Notes: generated by a model not told the origin, from the sequence alone. A stretch of 64,000 nucleotides of DNA from Myrica gale (GCA_963930655.1 OZ005617.1:2048501-2112500); one strand, 5' to 3'. Shown: positions 19,282-31,437, counted from the first letter of the stretch. A program made the numbers and translations.

Positions 19282-22200
19282 CTACTTAAAATAAAGCTCA
19301 AAGAGCTTCTTCAAAGTGTCAAATACACTGGTAAATGGATTTAGTTCGAGAGGGTTCTTCAATTCTAGATCAGGGAATTGGTTGGTTAGAGCCTGTTGCA
19401 TTCCAGGCATGGACATCATTGCAGCTAACCGACTATTTGACATTACTTCACAATCTTGTGGAGTATCCTTGATCTTGCTTGGATCATACCCAAAGTTTGC
19501 CAAATAAGCCTTGTACTTCTCTATAAATTGCGGTCCAGGGTTAGGTGTCCTTGAGTAGATCTGAAATGATAGAAAGCAAACAATATATTCTTTAGATAAA
19601 CAGATCTTACATATAGAATGCCAACGACATTCATTAACAGATTTGTCACATATATTTGACAGCTCATATTTCCAACTCAAAAAGTATAGCTTCATTTATT
19701 TGGTGATAAAAAGAAATGGGATAAAGTCCCAACCTCATGGGTTTATTGCCAGTATTTTCTAATGGTAATCTGAGGGGTTGGTTATCATCATAATTTTGGG
19801 GCTCACAGTGAAAATTGAGGGTGGAAAAAACCTAGATTTGATTAGCAGCAGATTAGTCGGTGGGCTGTTGGGGAGACAATCTAAGGTTTGAAGGAAGCCA
19901 ATCTAAGCTTGCTTAATTTTAGTGGAAACAATAATATTGTTGAGCTAATTGTGACTAACATATTGTAACACATTTATATTACCTCCTAAAATCCAGCATT
20001 TTTTTTAAATGAAGTTTAGGTGTTTGCTAGTCCACACTTACTCTTGCCAGAAGCAGCATAATCAGCAGAATTCTAGTCTCTGCAACATCGGATTGGCTAT
20101 GGAATAAGCTTACCGAGGATTGGCAAGAGTTCCTATTGAGTATGAAAGAAGTGACAACAGTATGGTACTTGAACTAAGGGACAACATGAAATTCTTTCCA
20201 TTTCCTATCAAATGTATAAATACCTGAATAAAACTTTTGTCTTTTGCTCCTGAAACAAGAGAAAAATTGTCATAATCAGTAGCAATCACATCATAAGGCT
20301 CCTTGGGAATAAACGGAAGTGTCGGGAACCGAAGGTAACATTTCTCTTTTATCATCTCCTGCTTTTCTAGCTGAGTCTCATTTTTCTCGAAATCTTCGTC
20401 CGAAAGGCACTGAACATTTCCCCTAATGCCCGTGATAAATCCGTTGGGGCCTCCATGAACACAAAAGGTGTCAACCTGGATAGCTGATGCTGCCATATCA
20501 AATGTATATACACCCTGCAGTTTGATGGATAAGTATATTTAGCAGTCAGAGGCATGAAGTATTTACTGAGAGAACCAAAAGTATAAATTTTCTAGATACT
20601 ATAATAAAATAAGCTTGTATAACAATAGATATAATAAGAAAAAATCTGTTCCCTTTTGGTATGAAAACCGCTCTCCCAATTGATAGATGTCTTCATTGCA
20701 GGCCTATTCTACGTTACCTGAGTACAGTGGCAGTCTTCTTGACCTTGTCCAGCAAATCCGCGTTTGAGTGAAGCAACTTCAAACCATCTTCCAGAGTACC
20801 TAATGGGGTCAAAATCCTGGGCAGTCATGCCTCTCATCATCATTAGCTTCCCTCTTTCATCAGACCCCTCAGCAAGTGGAAGAGTTACTTTACCATCCGG
20901 GGCACTAGCAAGCTGGCATATATTGGACGGATGAGATAGATCTGTTGCAATAGCCTGACCAAGAAATAGTTAATTTAGAAACAGCGCGGATTCATCACTG
21001 GGAGATATCAGCCAAGTTCATTGCAATAATTTTGTGCTCCCTGGCATCTCGTGTTTGATGAGATTCCCTACCATTATTGAATCTACCCATGCTAGGACCG
21101 TTGAAGTAAGGTTTATGCGAAAGCAGTTCAAGAAAATACCAATCCAAGCAAGGCTTCAGCCAAGGAAGGTGCCAACTTCCTTTAGATTTTAAACCAGATA
21201 AAAACTTGAGTATACCGTTTTAGTAAGTGTAAGCATTTGGGACAGGGAAGGATAGAAGTATATGATCTAAGGAGCAGTTTTGACCTATAATATTTCATAA
21301 GGAGCCTATCATAATGCTTGGTCCTAATCTATGGCTATTTTTTGTGCATAATGCAGCTTACCACAAACCAGTAGTGACACAAATACTAGTCTTAAGTAGA
21401 CAATGCTAGCACCTCCAATAGATAGATACTAACCTGATTTGTCTGAGAGAGGAAGATTAATGAAGCAGCAATCCCAGATAATACATGCTTGGTCACAATC
21501 TCACCTGATATAGAGCGCTCAGAAGAGCACTTTAACATTGTTTTCCCAACCATTCCCCTGCAGGGGTAGCAAAGAATGTCATTCGCAAAATAAATGGGAG
21601 AGACGTAAGAAAGCAAAAGTGAATCACCAGGACAACACATCAGAAGGAATAACTCATAAGCATAGGTCATGATCGTTGATCAAATTTGGGAGGTGAAGAA
21701 ATAAATACATGCACTTCGAACTACATTACCATCAACCATGGCGAAACATAATAAGAACTGCAAATATTCGCATGGAGTATGACTCATCCTGATTGGAATT
21801 GTTGGTCTAATTACCTAGAGATGGTGCACTCCAAAGACTGATCACACATGTCACCAGTTATCGTGTCCTACCCCCATATTAAAATCTACTCCATCAAATG
21901 CTAGGTACATTGCAACCTACTCCCGATATACTTTTTTTTTTTGGTAAGTTACTCCCGATATACGTTGAACATCTAAAAGTCGGTGAATCTTCTGATCATC
22001 GTTTTCCAAGCGCCTTAGTACTCAAAGAATATTACTTTTAACTGCCGACATAAAAATTCCTCGAAATCGATTCCCAGAAGGCGCTTCCCCATGTTTACTA
22101 AAAAGTGCAGTGTCTATTACATTCCGCATAGAGAATATTACAATGTCTCCAACATGGCTTTCTTAGCTACCCAAGGAGTAAAAGAGAAAGTAGAGAAAGC

Positions 22201-22402
22201 CCAGGACTTGTAAGTTCTGAAACAGAAGAAAGAACCGAAAAAGAGAAAGCATTGAGCAGATAATCTGTTTACTTCATAACCGCAAGCAACAAATGGAACC
22301 CATGCGAGAGTCCTCGCCAAGAACACAAACAAACCTGGGATAGGGAGGAGAAGAGGAACAACATGGAAGGAGCAGCGGTGATGTCTGAAGAACATGTACC
22401 AT
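19282..22402 (-). CDS. LCNP: Chloroplastic lipocalin (LCNP/CHL), 332 aa, five exons
   Basis: The exons are 22402-22335, 21557-21434, 20954-20718, 20514-20224 and 19560-19282. All have GT-AG junctions and consistent phase (999 nt). The first exon begins MVHVLQTSPLLLPCCSSSPPY, a Ser-rich transit peptide. Exon 2 adds a hydrophobic stretch LSGIAASLIFL, fitting a bipartite thylakoid-lumen signal. The lipocalin signature is in exon 3: FDPIRYSGRWFEVASLKRGF (GxW motif) and the Cys pair in QEDCHCTQG. Exons 4-5 carry TGIRGNVQC, EKCYLRFP, PYDVIATDYDNFSLVSGAKD and YSRTPNPGP, a close match to plant LCNP. The protein acts in the thylakoid lumen in sustained photoprotective quenching (qH) and under drought or oxidative stress. 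The start is chosen because the alternative in-frame read-through upstream lacks an ATG. The gene appears intact. Confidence 0.93.
21919..21963 (-). mobile_element. Micro-insertion: 18-19 bp LINE tail with 13-14 bp target duplication
   Basis: The sequence 'actcccgatatac' occurs at 21919-21931 and again at 21951-21963. The 19 bases between them read, on the minus strand, aacttaccaa followed by A's. 'CTTACC-A(n)' is the 3' end of plant L1 elements. This looks like an extremely 5'-truncated retrotransposition in LCNP intron 1. Confidence 0.7.
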
Positions 22403-23144
22403 TTCTCTGCCTTCTTTCCAAGGCTTCCACCGCTACCCACTATCGGAACTCTCTCTCTCTCTACCAGATGCGAGAGAAAAAAAATCCTCTCCTACTCTCC
22501 CCACCGTGTTCTGGCTCGTACGCCTTAACGGATTCTTCTTAGGCTGCGTTTGTTTGGTATTTTGACTATTAACAGTTTTTTTTTAATTAGACTATTTACA
22601 GTTAGTTGTCTTCGTGGTGGTGATACTAATGGCGGTAGAAATTGGATATTAGAAAAGCTTGGATTATTAGTCATTTTATAAGTTAATTTGTTAAAACGAT
22701 TTTTTTCTCCTTAAAAGAATTATGAATATTCCTCTTTGTATTACTTTTTTTTATTAAAAAAAAACATTTTAGTAGCATATTAATCTTCCAAAATCAATTA
22801 ATTTGCTGCCTGAAATAAAATTCTACAATGTTAAAATTATGTCACATGGCTCATTTATAACATATGTGACATGATTTTGACAATTAACTTTTTTTAAAGG
22901 GCGCAAATTGATAAAATTTAAAAAATATTTCTTTTTTAGATAAATACGATATTCATTTTATAATTTGCACGGAATTCAAATAATTACTTATACTTTAAAA
23001 CCAATCAAATTAGTCCCTAATGTTTTAAATCTCTTAAGACTTCAATCGTTCCGAAAGCCTTCAAATATGAATATTTTTAAATTTCCAAGTACTAATATGT
23101 TGAGGACTAATATTGTATTTATTCCTTTCTCTTTTTTAAATAGG
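22403..23144. promoter_or_regulatory. LCNP upstream region
   Basis: A short CT microsatellite near 22450-22461 lies in the likely 5' UTR. Further up the DNA becomes very AT-rich. A MITE-like terminus (aggctgcgtttgtttgg) begins near 22542, but a matching far end was not found. Confidence 0.4.
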
Positions 23145-23149
23145 AAATA

Positions 23150-23350
23150 TAACCTTTTTTTTCTAGATAAAAAAGGTCCTCAGGGGTGAACCATCATGAA
23201 GCCAGCACCAAGGCCCCCCACTTAAACCCGGGATAACCACATGGCATGGGTCCCACCAAGGCACAATGGGGCTACCGTGAGTCGAACCGTCGTTAGGCAA
23301 GTCTGAGTCCTAGGCACGGCTCCGCACACCACTGAGCCACCACCCTTTGT
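23150..23350 (-). mobile_element. tRNA-derived SINE
   Basis: Read on the minus strand from 23350, it starts GGTGGCTCAGTGGTGTGCGG, containing an RNA polymerase III A box (TGGCTCAGTGG). About 35 bases later comes a B box (GGTTCGACTC). It ends in a CT/A-rich tail at the plus-strand poly-T near 23153-23165. GC content is well above that of the flanking AT-rich DNA. No tRNA cloverleaf survives, so it is a SINE, not a tRNA gene. Confidence 0.75.
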
Positions 23351-23980
23351 GGTAGGAAATATAGCCTTTGATTATGATTGACTGAAAACAAGCCTTGAGA
23401 TTGGAATCTCCAGTCATATTAAAAATGTCAAATAAAAAAAAATTGGGGTAACCGGTCACTAATAAATAAATAAATATTGATATACTAAAATTTCCCTAAA
23501 AAATAATCCTCATTGCTGCAAATGGAGACTTTTTTCCTCTCCCCAACATCCAAAGATATCATTCAGGCTAGTCCTGTTCGAACAACAAAACTAAAAATAA
23601 AAATACATAACACTGGAAACCCCATTCTAGAAGAGGACCATGTGAATCTATCTAATATTGTGATTTGTAATTGATTGATCCCTGGCTCGAACCCAAACCT
23701 TCCCGGCCGTATAATGATACAACCGTGGCCCTTGAGACCCAGCATGTATACATTGTTTTTCTCATAGGAGTCCTCTGTTTTTGTCATCATCAAAGTTAAT
23801 CTCTATAAACCCTATCTAATATTTGGAGTTGTCTAATGTCAAGATCAATGGCTTCAAAGCAAAACTTTGTGGAATCCTTGAGAAGATGGCACTGAGAATT
23901 TCGTTGGGCTGCTCTTCCCCACTTTTTGAAGTCAAAGAATTCTAAGAAAGAATACACATGACTTTTTTCAAAAATCCCAA
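23351..23980. other. Intergenic DNA downstream of the NEPRO-like gene
   Basis: There is no supported gene. The part nearest 23980 should be the NEPRO-like 3' UTR. The ORF at 23563-23793 is unsupported. Confidence 0.4.
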
Positions 23981-26900
23981 CTAGAACTCTAGAAGAGACT
24001 TTCCTTTTTTATTTCCACCAGTGAGCAAGCTACAAAATGGATCTTTGTCGTCATCACCCTTGGTTTCATTTTCCATGAGGCCAGGTGCTACGTCAGTTGT
24101 GGCTGATAGTGGAGGATTTTTCACATTAGCTGTTAATCCTGGACGGTTATTCACAGAGATGAATGCTACTTTTCTTGATCCGGACTTAAGCTTTGAAGTA
24201 TTTGAACTTGGAGAGGACTCTGAGGCTGGAAGAAAACCAGCTTCCAGTGGGAGTTTCTTGCTAGATGTAGATGCGATGCCTGAACCATCTCCGACTTCTC
24301 CACAACTTTCAACTGCCTTCCCATTGTTACTATCCATGGAAGGGCCTGTGCACAAATCAATCTTGTCATCCTTGATATGAGATGGACCTATTTCAGCCAT
24401 TTGGTCTTCGTTCCTCTGCTCAGGAACTGGTTCATCATCTACGAAAGAGACATTCAGGAATTGGCAAAATAATAGAACCAGCATCTCGTATATGATAAAA
24501 CTGACAGCAGGAAACCAGTGCTTAAGGCAGTGATAGAATGTAATACGTTACAACGTATATTCATTTTTACCATGTACTAGGTATCATTTATTTTACACTC
24601 CAGAAATTGATACACTTGAGGAAAAGATTCTAAGTTTGTTAACACTCTAATTGAGCCCCTATAGGAGCTTGTAAACCCAATAAACTTAAACAGAAAATCC
24701 TAACCCTTCAATATATGGAGTTCCTTTGCCATTGTACTCTTAACTCACTCTTCAGCATCAAGTGTCAAGAGTTCATAAGATAGGGAATACTGTTTTTAAA
24801 CTCATATCTATATTTCAATGTTTCTCGTGCACTACTCATAATATTTCAAACAAAGGAACAGCTGTAAAATTGTTCGATAAGGCCAAATTTCAGGCAATTA
24901 CTATCATTCAAGTGTAGCAGAGGTAGCCACCGTTTAGAGATGACTTGCACAAAACAGGCAGCCATATTAAAAATGTATTATATGAGAGCAAGAAAAGAAT
25001 ACAGTGTAAAGAAAACTTATGGATGCGAAAGGGATACTACTGCACCAGAAGCTTGTGAGATCAGGGAACATGCAATACTACTTGATCACAATTATTCTAG
25101 AAAAGAAAGACCATGAAAATGTGCTTACCTGTAAAAAAACACTCAATACTTTGATACTTAACAGCTGATGCTGCATCCTCTTTAAGATCCCCATCCTGAC
25201 TTTCAGTCTTGCTCTCATGGATCCTCTCAAGTAATACAAACTTATCTGATGTCCATACACCCTCTAGGGTAACAAATTCTTCATTCGTTGGGTAAAACTC
25301 CCTGAAGACCTGTATGGGTAATAATTTTATTTCTAACATATAAAGTTAGAGAATAGAAGAAAACCAAGGTATCCAAAAAACAGCATCTAACAGATAAATT
25401 GACAAGAAAATTCATAGAACCTCAAGAGGTGCAAGACCAACCTCAGTTTCTTCCTGGTTTATCTTTATAGATTGCTTCCTCTGGGAAGAAGCAGAAACCA
25501 TGTTGTATACTGAGACAACATCAAGTAGTATCTGTGCAAGAATACATGTAACGTTTAATTAGAAGGTGCAGCTTTGTTCCAACTTAGAGCAGGTACCGCA
25601 ATACAATTATAAAATTTTAAGACTCAACAGGAACCCATTAATTCAAGAGATCAATTGTCTAGAACTGTGTACTCGTTATGGGGTTAGGTATATGGGTCTT
25701 CAAGATGACCCATTACATAGATCAAATTGATTCATGAGCTCATATGCTTTACACAAACTTGAAGTTTATATGAGAAATATGAACCCCTGAAGAGTTTTAG
25801 AATAAGACTAGAAACATACTTGTTGAATCAAGACTCGAAGACGTGCCAGCAGAGCCAAAATGGTCAGAGAAAATCCAACGAAAAAGGATCGAGCAAGCAA
25901 GGTAGATATCTCACTGGGGGATAGTCAAGGGTCAAAGGATTCCATGATACCTTTTTCTCAATAACTATAACATGGTGCAAGTCTTAAAGTCAAGTTTTTC
26001 ACCATCCAGCTAATAAACTGTTTATAGGTGTAACAGCCACAGTGTGCATCAATTTAACAACAACACAAGTGAATGTAGTAAAATATAATAATTTGAAAAA
26101 TATTTCTCTTTTTTGAGAACCAAATATTTTGTGTCAGAAAGGACACTTGAGAACCATATAATATGAGACATGGAGTTGAAATAACACCCAGAAAGTCCCA
26201 ACTTAATACTAAAATACCCAACTTTCAAAACTGTATTTTCTAGGTCACAGAGAAGATGGACAAGTACCTATTTGACAATGAATAAAGGATACGTAGCTGC
26301 CTTCAACATCGGCTCAACCATCTGCAAGACAAATATGGCAAATACTAGCATATCAAATTCAAGTAATTAAAGCTTAGTTGGATTTGCTTCAATTAAACAT
26401 GTTAACTTCTATCCAACACCACAATAACACTGACACTGGCTAAATCATAAGACTATTCTTTCACCAAGACAAATTCAAAATCTCAGAAAGATTATTGGCG
26501 ACACTTCACCCTAAAGTTCCTTACACATTGAGAACTGCACAAGCCAATAGATGATTGAATCTCCACAAGGAGCATGATAATGGCAATATTTGGATCTCCT
26601 CAAAAGAAAAGACAATAATTTGGGTATTGTATTAGAAAAGAACAAACATGGGGCATGAAATCTCTAATTTGGTAGTTTGAATACAAGAGAGAGAAGTGAT
26701 GTCCAAGCTAAGCCAAACTTACATTAGCGAGAACCACTACAAACAGCAGTAAAGACTAAGGTTGGACAAGAAAATAGGAATCACCTGTGCTAGTAGTCGT
26801 GCAGCTCCCAGAAGTCGCTCCATGAAATTATGTTTTCCACTGTCACATTTTCTCCTCTTCAAACTGCGATAACAGATTCACTGGCTACAGATTAAGCATT

Positions 26901-28642
26901 TTATGTATAAAGCAAGACTATGAACATTTTTCACTACAAAGTACAAATGCAAAATTTAAAAATGGAAGTATCTCAATATGTACTTGGGTAAAGGGTATCA
27001 TGCATGACATATTTAGATAGAGTCAAAGCTCATACTCTTTACTCCCAACGGCCCAGTTTAAGATACTGGCAATTAAAAACTGAAAAGGCTGACGGGGAAT
27101 CTATTAACCATCTTTTGCTACATTGTCCGGTGGCTATTAGTTTGTGGAAGCATGTTTTTTCTATGGTTAATGTTCATTGGACTATGCCGGAGAGGGTTGG
27201 GGATCTTTTACTTTGTTGGGGAAGGAAGTTCAAGGATCCTAGTGCTAAGATCATTTGGATGATGGTTCCTTACTGCATATGGTGGTCTCTTTGGAGGGAA
27301 AGAAATAGAAGATGTTTCAAGGATTTCTCCTTTTCTATGGCGAGCTTGCAGTGGGGTTTGATGGTTGATCTTTATTTGTGGTCTAGTGCGATGTTGGGTG
27401 GCCCATTTTTAGAATTCCAGGATTTTTTGAGCTATTTTGTTTGTATGCTGTAATTTTAGTTTCTTTGTATTCACAGTACAATCTTTGTACTGGTTCTTTT
27501 CTTTATTTTATTTAATAATATTGCTTACTTATAAAAAAATAAAAATTGAAGAGGCTTTCATAGTTCCTATGACAGAGAAATGTGGTCTTGCTCATTTACA
27601 CAACTAGCATACAGAGGTAGTTGTGTTTAGGTCCAGTTTTATGAAGTAGATGATGGGCCAAGGGTGTTTTACAGGAAATGAAAAGCAACTATGAAAGCAT
27701 TTGCATGAGCAAGCTCATGATACTCAAGTAAGAAAGTGACAGTAAGATTTCAAACCTGCTGCTCATCATGCACCCAGAGTTACCATCATCAAATATATGA
27801 GGAATAACATTACAGCAGATCGAATAGCATGTTTTAATTTTTTGAGTTAAATTCAAACATATGCCGCAAACAAGATCCAAGACAGAGTATTTCCTAGGAC
27901 TCATATGGGTTGTGTGCAGCCTTCCCTTCTTATTCTTTCACGTAAAACCCATCTCTTCACCATTCTAGATATTGTATGGTTAGCTCGCTTCACATATACA
28001 TACAAGCATATGAACATCCAAATTGGGGAGACATCCATCCTTTTTAATCACTAAGCACAATGTAGGGGAATGAGAAATTTTTTACCTCTCTAAAAGATGC
28101 ACCTTTTGCTTAGGTCTCTTCCCAGTGAGAACTAAGAAGCAAGAATCTACTAACTCCTCCAATTTAGCAGATAGTAGCAGCCTTAAGTCCCTCCTCACCT
28201 AATATCCCATCCAAGTGAGGTAAAACAAACAAACACATAAGAAATTGTTTATACCTTAGGCCATTATTTGGATGCTAAATGAAAGTAGGAACCTAAAAGA
28301 ACAACAGTTGGTATTTGCTACCCAACAGAAATCCCATCAGTAAACTTTAATATTTACAGCAATTTGGCAACCTTGAAGCAAGCTTTTTGCATATTTAGCA
28401 CATCGTAGAAACAAATTTCTGCCCTTTCCCAGTATGCCGGTCAATTTTTCCAAAATCAACGGGCGGGTGAGTTTCTTAAAAGGAATTAAGAAATAAACCT
28501 TCAAAAGATACTGGAAATAGGAGCAACGCCGATGCTGGTTCTTGTTCTTGTACACCATCCTTTCAAGAATGTCACACTCTGTTCGGAGCTGACCAAGCAT
28601 AGATGTTAACCTCTCCTCAAGAGCTTCAATTTCTGAACCCAT
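23981..28642 (-). CDS. NEPRO-family (nucleolus and neural progenitor protein-like) protein, 395 aa, eight coding exons
   Basis: The exons are 28642-28499, 28198-28086, 26863-26785, 26321-26293, 25913-25820, 25531-25442, 25309-25129 and 24438-23981. They total 1188 nt, and phases agree at every junction. The N-terminal region has CDILERMVYKNKNQHRRCSY, followed by FQYLLKV-RRDLRLLLS, which I take as the NEPRO N-terminal domain (formerly DUF4477). Animal NEPRO is nucleolar and linked to rRNA processing and the RNase MRP/P complexes. Plant members are poorly studied. A hydrophobic helix region (FVGFSLTILALLARLRVL) follows, then a Ser/Lys-rich tail with KKLPLEAG and GGNKKGKSL. Exon 4 (26321-26293) is only 29 nt. 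The intron after it starts GTATCCTTT and looks U12-type. If it is not removed there, frame runs into a TAG. Upstream lies a 5' UTR exon ending near 28818. The intron between exons 2 and 3 holds an antisense LINE piece. Family assignment is from memory. Confidence 0.72.
25066..25682 (-). repeat. Copy A: parental NEPRO-like segment present three times in the window
   Basis: This segment of the parent gene contains exon 7 (25129-25309), exon 6 (25442-25531) and flanking intron. Its 25166-25682 part recurs at 29098-29614 in the same orientation (constant offset of 3932, no indel and no mismatch noticed when read side by side). The whole of it recurs inverted at 30813-31429 with a few substitutions. 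Confidence 0.9.
26950..27540 (+). pseudogene. 5'-truncated LINE (zf-RVT segment) in a NEPRO-like intron
   Basis: The plus-strand ORF at 27004-27453 has GESINHLLLHCPVAISLWKHV, the zinc-binding reverse-transcriptase C-terminal region (zf-RVT) of plant LINEs. It then has WWSLWRERNRRCFKD. The 3' end (near 27520-27540) reads 'tgcttacttataaaaaaata', a LINE tail. It lies antisense in the 26864-28085 intron of the NEPRO-like gene. The RT core is missing. Confidence 0.8.
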
Positions 28643-28817
28643 AGAATCTTCCTGAACATGATTGTTATCATCGTCACAAATGGATAAAATAAAAAGAGAA
28701 ATTTGATGTACAACGAGAACAAATAGCTAGCAGAGTGAACAGCTTAACCAAACAGGTTATGTGAAGGGAGCCAAAAATAAAACGAAGTTAATTTGCTAGA
28801 GAAAGAAGTTTTAGTAC

Positions 28818-29097
28818 CTAGTTATTGCAAATATCAAGCTTTGGGGAAGAGGAGGAAAGAAACGCTAAGCGAGTGAGACCCGCCTGTCTACGAGTTAAAG
28901 GCCAGAGAAGTCTCAGCACTTAAACGTAATTCTCTTTAACAAAGGAAAGAGCGGGGAACTTTTCGGCGGGGCTAGGTAGTGCGAGACTGTGATACCTGGT
29001 GGAACCGGCGCCGGAATACCTCGCTAAAGCCAGGAGTCAAGTAGGGTAGACAAGGAAGAAACAGCTGGGGACAGAAGTTGGCGGATTTTTGCCCAGT
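28818..29097 (-). promoter_or_regulatory. Probable 5' UTR exon and promoter of the NEPRO-like gene
   Basis: On the minus strand a pyrimidine-rich exon-like stretch ends at 'aataactag|gtacta' (donor near 28817) and would be spliced to 'ttcag|gaagattctATG'. Upstream DNA to 29097 is GC-richer than the surroundings. At 29098 it meets the hAT-derived block, so the transposon material now forms the immediate upstream region. Confidence 0.5.
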
Positions 29098-29643
29098 TGA
29101 TGCTGCATCCTCTTTAAGATCCCCATCCTGACTTTCAGTCTTGCTCTCATGGATCCTCTCAAGTAATACAAACTTATCTGATGTCCATACACCCTCTAGG
29201 GTAACAAATTCTTCATTCGTTGGGTAAAACTCCCTGAAGACCTGTATGGGTAATAATTTTATTTCTAACATATAAAGTTAGAGAATAGAAGAAAACCAAG
29301 GTATCCAAAAAACAGCATCTAACAGATAAATTGACAAGAAAATTCATAGAACCTCAAGAGGTGCAAGACCAACCTCAGTTTCTTCCTGGTTTATCTTTAT
29401 AGATTGCTTCCTCTGGGAAGAAGCAGAAACCATGTTGTATACTGAGACAACATCAAGTAGTATCTGTGCAAGAATACATGTAACGTTTAATTAGAAGGTG
29501 CAGCTTTGTTCCAACTTAGAGCAGGTACCGCAATACAATTATAAAATTTTAAGACTCAACAGGAACCCATTAATTCAAGAGATCAATTGTCTAGAACTGT
29601 GTACTCGTTATGGGATATTAGGTGAGGATTTGGTTGTGCATAG
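29098..29643 (-). repeat. Copy B of the NEPRO-like exons, direct orientation
   Basis: It contains most of NEPRO-like exon 7, the intron and exon 6 with splice sites kept. It lies immediately upstream of the parent gene's own 5' UTR. It shares with copy C an extension absent from the parent (aggtgaggatttggttgtg), so B and C descend from one captured piece. Confidence 0.88.
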
Positions 29644-30777
29644 AACAGCTTCATTGAAAATTCCCTCTGTCCCTGTCATTCTCGTCCTCCTTCCTGGTGG
29701 TTTTTATCTCTTATTCGGTACGTATATTGCAACCCCGTGCTCTGTGTGTTTGTTAAATATCTAAGAAATGAGCCTTTTATGAGGAGAAGAACTGAAGGGC
29801 GGATGGCTTTAGGTGGTTCATCTGTCCTTAGCCGAACCCGATTGTGTAGTGCAGATTATTATGTTAGGCGAAAACGTATTGTTGTAGAGTATTGTGTTGG
29901 GGGATTTGATTTATTATAATGGTTATTGACAGTAAATTTTGTGAACTTGCACGGAAGTAGAGATGTCTTCCTTTATATTATTGGAAAGGCAAGAAAGAGT
30001 GGCAGTTGCTTCTTATCATGATGGCATAGAAGAAGCTTTGTTTTACTTATCTTAATTTACATATTCCTGCATACCCGAAAATAATAATTTTCTATCTTGC
30101 TGGCCTGGAGGAAAGGTTGTTGCAATATTGAGGTGTTGATGGTCCTCTGTTAGCAAGATGTAATCAACATGATTTAATTATATCGAATACGAAGATTTAA
30201 TAGTAAGGTGGTAAATGGATTGAGACCCCTATTTATGAGAGCAAATAAATGTATCCAGCTCAACCTTTTATGCACATTATCCTTCATTCTATCATTTTCA
30301 GAAGAATTGGCAGCTATTTCTTGTACTTTGAAGCATTTTTTCTTAATCATATCAGGGGATTCGTTCTAGAGATAAACCCTTTTTGTAGACACGGTATTAT
30401 TCAATGGTGTTAGACCTTACGAATGAAAGAATTGATTTGGTGTTCGAATTATGAAATGGCCTTTTGGGTAGGTGAGGATTTGGTTGTGGATCAATTGTAT
30501 AGAAGCTGGGGACGAAAGATGTGGGTGTCATCAATTAACAACGATAAAATATAACAAACAAGGACAAGTCCTGCGGTTAACCTTCCCTTTTTTTGCTAAA
30601 ATTTAAATGTATAACTCTCAATGCAAAATCAAATATTTCTAGAATACTACTAAGTGATTGAGGTCGAATATGAATAGTTCCTAATTGCATAGGTTTATAT
30701 GAATAAAACCCAGTTTCGATCCCACAAGATGGATCTCAATCCCCTAATCATCTCAGGATTTCCATCACTTGCTATGC

Positions 30778-31429
30778 ACAACCAAATCCACAACCAAATC
30801 CTCACCTAATATCCCATAACGAGTACACAGTTCTAGACAATTGATCTCTTGAATTAATGGGTTCCTGTTGAGTCTTAAAATTTTATAATTGTATTGCGGT
30901 ACCTGCTCTAAGTTGGAACAAAGCTGCACCTTCTAATTAAACGTTACATGTATTCTTGCACAGATACTACTTGATGTTGTCTCAGTATACAACATGGTTT
31001 CTGCTTCTTCCCAGAGGAAGCAATCTATAAAGATAAACCAGGAAGAAACTGAGGTTGGTCTTGCACCTCTTGAGGTTCTATGAATTTTCTTGTCAATTTA
31101 TCTGTTAGATGCTGTTTTTTGGATACCTTGGTTTTCTTCTATTCTCTAACTTTATATGTTAGAAATAAAATTATTACCCATACAGGTCTTCAGGGAGTTT
31201 TACCCAACGAATGAAGAATTTATTACCCTAGAGGGTGTATGGACATCAGATAAGTTTGTATTACTTGAGAGGATCCATGAGAGCAAGACTGAAAGTCAGG
31301 ATGGGGATCTTAAAGAGGATGCAGCATCAGCTGTTAAGTATCAAAGTATTGAGTGTTTTCTTACAGGTAAGAACATTTTCATGGTCTTTCTTTTCTTGAA
31401 TAATTGTGATCAAGTAGTATTGCATGTTC
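30778..31429 (+). repeat. Copy C of the NEPRO-like exons, inverted
   Basis: On the plus strand it carries exon 6, the intron and complete exon 7 with acceptor (acag|gtcttc) and donor (acag|gtaaga). Changes against the parent include Val to Ile (EEFITLEG) and TTT to TTC before the donor. It is the inverse of copy B, with about 1.15 kb between the arms. It ends at 31429 in the short shared sequence gaacatgc, where hAT transposase sequence begins. Confidence 0.88.
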
Positions 31430-31437
31430 ATTGGGAT

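Noticed and set aside
23150-23350. Possible tRNA gene (A and B boxes)
   Set aside because: There is no cloverleaf, acceptor stem or anticodon arm; the tail and length fit a SINE.
29040-29062. Possible second hAT terminus 'tagggtagacaaggaag' to pair with the end at 33665
   Set aside because: The match to TAGGGCTGGACAAAAAA is weak and the flanking bases do not give an 8-bp duplication of tatgagag.
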